From the NCBI RefSeq assembly GCF_036898095.1, contig NC_090746.1, positions 55,929,369 to 55,993,368 on the forward strand: a stretch of DNA of 64,000 nucleotides, read 5' to 3'. Shown here piece by piece: positions 59,340 to 64,000 of this stretch. Position 1 is the first letter of the stretch; every line of letters starts with the position of its first letter. This DNA comes from Palaemon carinicauda (Eukaryota; Arthropoda; Malacostraca; Decapoda; Palaemonidae). Both the position numbers and the translations under genes were made by a program. The notes under the pieces were generated by a model. It was not told the origin of the DNA. It made no database searches and saw nothing but the letters and a program-made list of their open reading frames with translations.

Positions 59340-60560
59340 AACAGGGTGAGATTGTCAACCAACCTATTAATGACAATGGCTCCACTGGGGCAGCAGGTAG
59401 AATGGTTCTCGGACCTTCTGCTGCTGCTGACAGAGGTACTGAGGGAGTTGCCCCACCTTCACAACCTTCTATGTCAATTCTATGGGATCTCTACGTCTTC
59501 ACGCCTGTAGGTGCTTTTCACGACCATTGACAAAACAGAACTCTGGATACCTAAGGAAGTTCTCGGCCTCAGTCTATCAGGCGAAGTGAGCAATCTTTTG
59601 TTGTTGGTGTCGTAGAAGGGGTGCCACTCCACTCAGTACCACTCTATGCCTAATTGCCAAATTTTTACTTTATCTCCAGGAGGAAGACTCTGCTCCATCC
59701 CAGCAGTGAAAGGCTATCACTCGACCTTAAGCCGAGTCTTTAGACTTAACGAGTTAGATATATCTTACTCGGGAGAGCTGTCTATGATCATACGGAGTTT
59801 TGAACAGACTTGTCCTCAGTCGGAAATGAGATCTCCTCCATGGAACATGGTGAAAGTCCATTATACCAGGCTTTCAGACCTCAATCTCACACTGAAAACA
59901 GTCTTCCTTTTCACCTTGGCCTCAGCCAAGAGAGTAAGCGAGTTTTAAGGTCTCACCTATGCATTTAAGGGATTGGGACAGGTTACATTCAGCTTTTGGT
60001 TTCCAAGCCTAGGTTTAGTTTCTTCCAGATTTTGAGTCTTGGGAGGTATCTAATGATCCTCAGCAACTGCTTTCGTGTTCTGTAAGAGCACTACGGTGCT
60101 ATCTCAAACAAACTTGAAGAGCTTGCCCACAAACATCTGTTTGTTGGAGCGGGTAGGGTCAAGAGAAGAGTTACAAGAAACGAGCTATCTCAAACAAAGT
60201 CGAAGAACTCCCCCACAGGTCAGACTGTTTGTTAGCGCAGACAGGGTCAAGAGAAGGATTATGATTAACACATCCCCTCATGGATCAGGTAGTCATTTGG
60301 GTCATTGACTGAGCCATCAATCCTTCCCTGTCCCTTCAGAAGATCTCATGACGTCGGGTATAAGTACGTCCCTGGCATTCATGAAGAACCTCTCTGTGAT
60401 GCAGGTACTTCAAGCAGGGGTGTGGGGGACAAACAATGTTCACCACCCACTACATGCCAAAAAGGTTACCCACAGGTCCTAAGGCACCTTCTATATAGGC
60501 CCTGTGGTAGCTGCATAGCAGGTGGTTTAGCTGCCTTAGCTCTTTACTCTAAGGCAGCTA
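59340..60560 (+). pseudogene. DIRS-like element 2, tyrosine recombinase
   Basis: The long frame 59646-59948 holds KGYHSTLSRVFRLNELDISY, PPWNMVKVHYTRLSDLNLTL and the Arg box LASAKRVSEF (59923-59948). After an internal ~86-bp duplication at about 60096-60262, the second box region appears as RSHDVGYKYV (60329-60365). A 1-2 base loss then shifts the frame to STSLAFMKNLSVMQVLQAGV (60365-60424), so the His-x-x-Arg box is broken. A YLRD-like Tyr block is not clear. Family knowledge: this enzyme integrates circular DIRS DNA. This copy is inactive. Confidence 0.82.
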
Positions 60561-60814
60561 GGAACACTATCAAGCCACCTATTTCTGGTTTTAAATACGT
60601 CAATACTATCGGCACTTATTATAAGTATGATTTGTAACAGATCAACATACAGCTATTTAGCTTCTTTGGAAATACTATAATACTCAGTGTATCTATCACC
60701 TGGATTCAACACTCATATTTTGATATTACTGTACCTTTTTTTAGCTATAATAGAGAGAGACTATTTAGATAATAAACACCCCAACCTCCCTGCGCATTGG
60801 GTTCAGAACCAATC
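60561..60814. other. Junction between two convergent DIRS-like elements
   Basis: No gene is seen between the recombinase ends of elements 2 (plus) and 3 (minus). An exact inverted terminus is not obvious. Confidence 0.4.
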
Positions 60815-61880
60815 TTAAGCATGCGTTGAATTACTTTTTCGGCGGAAATGACCGGATTTAAGGAGGTGTCTTGTCTTATGGGTAACCTCCCGTAGGAAGT
60901 GAGCAGCAAAGAAAGTTTGCTGCTTGTATACCCCTCCCTTCAAAATCTGCCTTACTGAGTGTTCTTCCTGAAGGCCAAGGTCGCTCTCACACCACATATT
61001 TCGTGAGCCCTAATACTGGAAGTAGTTGTGCTGCCCCTACTTTAGTATGCTCTCCTTATAGTTTTGCGTAGTAAAAACGAAATGGTATTCCAATTTATTT
61101 TCTTCTTTCTTGCCCTTGTGGCTATGAACAGGTTATGCAAGGTTGGTCTGCAGTGTGCCATTCATTTTAGATATTTCTTAATGGCCCTACTGGGGCACAA
61201 CAAGGTGCCCTTTGGGGAATCAGAAACATTACTGAAGGAGATTGAGAAAGAGTCAAATTGTTTGTTCCTTACTATTTGGTTCTGCGTTTGGGCTATAAAT
61301 TCCGGGAAAAATTTAAAAGTCATCTCCTTCCATTCTTCAGAGTGCAGCTAGGAGAGAGAGATCCTGTTTAGCTCACAGACTCTCTTGGCTGCTCCCAATT
61401 TTAGTAGAAAAACAGCCTTGAGGGTTAAGTCCCTATCCAATGCTTCGCTAATAGGCAAAAAGGGGGCTTTCCTGAGAAATAACAACTTTCCTGGTGCCCC
61501 ATTCTGTTAGTCATACCTGCCTGGGAGGGCAAGACTGTTTAAAGCTCCTCATGATCACATGGATGTCTCTGGAGATTCCCAGGTTGAGAACCTTGAGTTG
61601 GAAGACCTAACCCTTGATTGCTGGCACCAACAATCTCTTGTTCCTGCAAAGGAACACAATCTCTTGTCCTCCAAAGGAATATAAACACTTAGAAATCTGC
61701 TTTGTCACACATGTCGGCTGAGAGTGGAGCGTTGCCTTTACCCCTACACCAAACAAATAAGACTTCCCAATTGGCTTGGTAGACTGTTCTGGAGGATTTC
61801 ATCAGGTAATCTGACATTTCTCTTGCGGTCTGAAAAACATTTCTTTCTGAGGAGGAACTGGATAGTCTCTGCACGTGATG
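60815..61880 (-). pseudogene. DIRS-like element 3, tyrosine recombinase
   Basis: On the minus strand, MKSSRTVYQANWEVLFVWCR (from about 61802) and LSADMCDKADF begin the core-binding half. DLTLKAVFLLKLGAAKRVCE (about 61436-61375) is the Arg box. The carboxy part is SVRQILKGGVYKQQTFFAAH, then FLREVTHKTRHLL (about 60967-60870), equivalent to SVMQVLQAGV in element 2. Between the blocks are stops and shifts. The element lies tail to tail with element 2. Confidence 0.8.
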
Positions 61881-62600
61881 AGATAGGGATGAGAGTGCAT
61901 ATTAGATCTGGTCTCACTGGTAATTCTCGAGGATCGCCCACAAGAAGGGCAACTAAGGCTGGGTACCAATCTATGTGAAGCCAATTTGATGCCATCAAGA
62001 TTAACCAAAGGGTAGAGGTGGCCAGGAACTTGAGCATTCACCTGATCAGGCAGGAGGGAAAGCTCATGTCCCTCCTGTTTCAGGGGTGCTGAAATGTTTC
62101 CTTGATGAAATCGGCTCCGAAATTGGTGAGCAATAAACCAGTAACTTGTGGTTTAGGCTAGTTGTAAACAAGTCTATGGTTTGGGAACTCCAGAAAGTTA
62201 AGTGCCCTCACTACTTGAGGATGAGGAGACCACTCTGACCCAACTGCTTTGGCTGAGCTTGGCTACTATGACATAATGCCTATTGCCCACAAGTGGGCTT
62301 CCGTCACTAAGGCATACAAGGGACGGGACACCATCCCCCTGCTTGGTGTTGTAAGCTACGACTGTGCATTGCTGCTCATCAATCCAATTGGATGGCCTTG
62401 GAGCTACCTCGAGAAAAACTTGAAGTGCCACCATCATCTCCAGTTCGTTGATGTGATGACTTTGGTGCTCTGGGGTCCAACTTTGTGGACTGTATCCTTG
62501 TAAGGGTCCATGAACAGAAGTACCTCTAGAAGTGCACCTTCCAGGAGAGTGCCTCTCTAAAAGTTCTCTGCCAACAACCAAATCATGGCTGATCTGCTCT
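61881..62600 (-). pseudogene. DIRS-like element 3, RNase H region
   Basis: Minus strand: LLFMDPYKDTVHKVGPQS-like residues near 62525-62475 for the first block, then HHINELEMMVALQVFLEVA (62455-62400), SSNAQS and SGWVRVVSSS-like VRVVSSSSSS near 62240-62215. Sequence down to 61881 links to the recombinase and is broken. The block HHINELEM is characteristic of the DIRS RNase H/linker and parallels HINELEL in element 1. Confidence 0.72.
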
Positions 62601-62885
62601 CTTGGTTGACCATGATAATCTTGAGGGGGGGGGGGGGGTTGGATTCTACATCCGTGAACATTGAGTCTTTAATCACCATTGCACCAACCTCTCGTGCAAC
62701 CTTCCCGGGGGGACCAACCTCTCCAACTAAGAGAAGTGTCTCAACAGTCTTTGCCAATGCTGGGCTGGTAGGGATGGATGGTTGAGGAAAAGAGCCAAGA
62801 CCTGCTGAAGCAGACAGTTTGATGTCGAAGTGGAACACCTTTGTTACCACTGAATCTAGCCTCATTCCTAGATACACCATTTCCT
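62601..62885 (-). pseudogene. DIRS-like element 3, RT thumb remnant
   Basis: The minus frame begins VYLGMRLDSVVTKVFHFDIK (62880-62821), the same thumb block as VYLGMRIDTLQGKVF of element 2. RT upstream of this is missing, so the element is 5'-truncated at about 62885. A run of 13 G lies at about 62625-62638. Confidence 0.8.
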
Positions 62886-62927
62886 GTATTTGTATAAACT
62901 GAGACTTCTTCCTATTATTAATATCAT

Positions 62928-63165
62928 TAATAGTATTATTATTACTACTATTACTAGCTAAGCTACAACCCTAGCTAGAAAAGTAGGATGCTATACGCCC
63001 AAGGGCTCCAACAGGGAAAAATAGCCCAGTGAGGAAAGGAAATAAATAAACTATATGAGAAGTAATGAACAATTAAAATAAAATATTTTATGAAAAGTAA
63101 TAACATTAAAACTGATCTTTCATATATAAACTATAAAAAACTAAATTAACAATAATGATACCAAA
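62928..63165 (-). repeat. CR1/Jockey-type LINE-like 3' UTR/tail
   Basis: The minus strand reads TTTATAGTTTATATATGAAA (near 63120), TTTCCTTTCCTCACTGGGCT, TATAGCATCCTACTTTTC, TAGGGTTGTAGCTTAGCT and AGTAAT repeats. No ORF2 codons are attached, so it may belong either to the LINE or to the dispersed repeat whose body lies at 63740-64000. Confidence 0.85.
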
Positions 63166-63184
63166 AACAATATGTACAGAAATA

Positions 63185-63505
63185 TAAAGTGATTGATAAA
63201 ACACTGGGTAGAAGGGAACAATTCCTGTATGAAGCTCATGGTGGGGATGGCAGGTACATCCTCACCAAGATTCTTGGAGGGAACATTTTTTATGATGCCA
63301 GTGGCATTTTTAAGCTCATACTGGAAGCTGGCCTTCTTGTTTATAAATATATTAAATTAAAAAAAAATTCATTGTTATTTATTAATTTCTGTTTTTTATT
63401 CAATTTTTATCTTAAAGATATCAATTGTTAAGCATACTTAAATCGGCATCAATGACCACTAGTGTTATGATGCTAGATAATAACAAATCATTCATTCAAA
63501 TAGAC
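63185..63505 (+). pseudogene. I-like LINE 3' end with tail
   Basis: The frame starts IDKTLGRREQFLYEAHGGDG (63192-63251) and continues RYILTKILGGNIFYDASGIF and EAGLLVYKY. This is the carboxy end of the I-like ORF2, equivalent to LEVRGEDGRFILVKIL in copy B. It is followed by the tail (ATCGGCATCAATGACCACTA, then CATTCATTCAA). It is 5'-truncated and sits between the two halves of a minus-strand repeat. Confidence 0.82.
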
Positions 63506-64000
63506 TATAGATAAAAAGTCGGAAAAACTGGTCAACATGGCAGAGCCGATACACCAAGCAGGGCTAAGTACCCTCCAGGATAGCCACTTCAACTGAAGGG
63601 AGGACAGTAAGGATGGTTTTGAAATGATAAAGAAACAGACAAGAAAAATACATCCTCTCAATTAACCACAAGGTATCCATGACCCTTCTACTAAGCATAC
63701 CCTACACACCAATAAAGAAAAGTAAAGAAAATAAGATAGAACACCTCAAGCAAGAGAACTCTAACCCAAAACAATGGAAGACCATGGTACAGAGGCTATG
63801 GCACTACCCAAGACTAGAGAACAATGGTTTGATCTAGGAGTGTTCTTCTCCTACAAGAGCTGTTTACCATAGATAAAGAGTCTTTTCTACCCTTATCATG
63901 AGTAAAGTAGCCACTGAATAATTATAGTGCAGTATTTAATCTCTTGAGTGAAGAAGTATTGTTTGGTAATCTCTTGTTGTTAAGTTTATGAGGACAGAGG
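63506..64000 (-). repeat. Dispersed ~550-bp repeat, inverted copy, cut by window end
   Basis: From about 63740 the inverse of the 43716 repeat is present: CAAGCAAGAGAACTCTAACC, GGTACAGAGGCTATGGCACT, GAGCTGTTTACCATAG, CTTTTCTACCCTTATC and AGTAGCCACTGAATAATTA. Positions 63506-63735 are unassigned (CATGGCAGAGCCGATACACC, GGAGGACAGTAAGGATGG). The repeat continues past the window. Confidence 0.75.

Overview
This window looks like repeat-rich nuclear DNA of a decapod crustacean, probably a shrimp or prawn. The supporting signs are long AT dinucleotide arrays, arthropod-type TTAGG/CCTAA telomeric units, and a dense mix of I/Jockey-, CR1- and RTE-type LINEs, DIRS-like tyrosine-recombinase retrotransposons and a gypsy fragment. 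The decapod assignment rests on my recollection of these repeat families and is not proven here. No feature is bacterial or viral, and I found no convincing host protein gene, tRNA, rRNA or CRISPR array. The window is almost entirely decayed, nested transposable elements separated by AT-rich DNA with no recognisable content.

Layout. 1-6.3 kb: an I/Jockey LINE 3' end, a frameshifted RTE LINE with a 131-bp duplication at its 3' end, and a ~0.5-kb tandem duplication. 6.3-12.7 kb: unassigned DNA with two long AT arrays. 12.75-14.96 kb: an element with short inverted ends filled by a degenerate satellite-like array. 15.0-16.9 kb: an RTE-like LINE. 16.9-26.0 kb: two deleted copies (A, B) and one fragment (D) of a single I-like LINE family, plus a gypsy pol fragment. 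26.0-27.9 kb: two minus-strand RTE-like fragments separated by an AT array. 28-32.6 kb: LINE tail repeats, AT arrays and a CpG-richer stretch. 32.66-36.2 kb: I-like copy C and another RTE fragment. 37.3-40.1 kb: nested PIF/Harbinger-like DNA transposons. 42.4-48.4 kb: a DIRS-like element carrying a 162-bp MITE and a ~550-bp dispersed repeat. 48.6-50.9 kb: a CR1/Jockey-type LINE with an open 682-codon reverse transcriptase frame, the only long intact coding sequence. 52.0-53.9 kb: an RTE-like LINE split by a 5'-truncated copy of that CR1-like element. 54.2 kb: a tRNA-derived SINE. 55.0-62.9 kb: two convergent, decayed DIRS-like elements. 62.9-64.0 kb: LINE tails.

The pieces relate as element families rather than as a pathway. 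Comparing copies inside the window reconstructs an I-like LINE (5' UTR, ORF1 with zinc knuckles, overlapping ORF2 with EN, RT and RNase H, and a 3' tail ending in AATC repeats). It also shows a 3' tail shared by three otherwise unrelated repeats. The best leads for something new are a TTAGG-containing MITE with an 8-bp target duplication, the shared LINE tail, the inverted-end satellite element, the nested Harbinger pair, and a cysteine module shared by two DIRS-like ORF1 remnants. I did not find a convincing undescribed multi-gene system.
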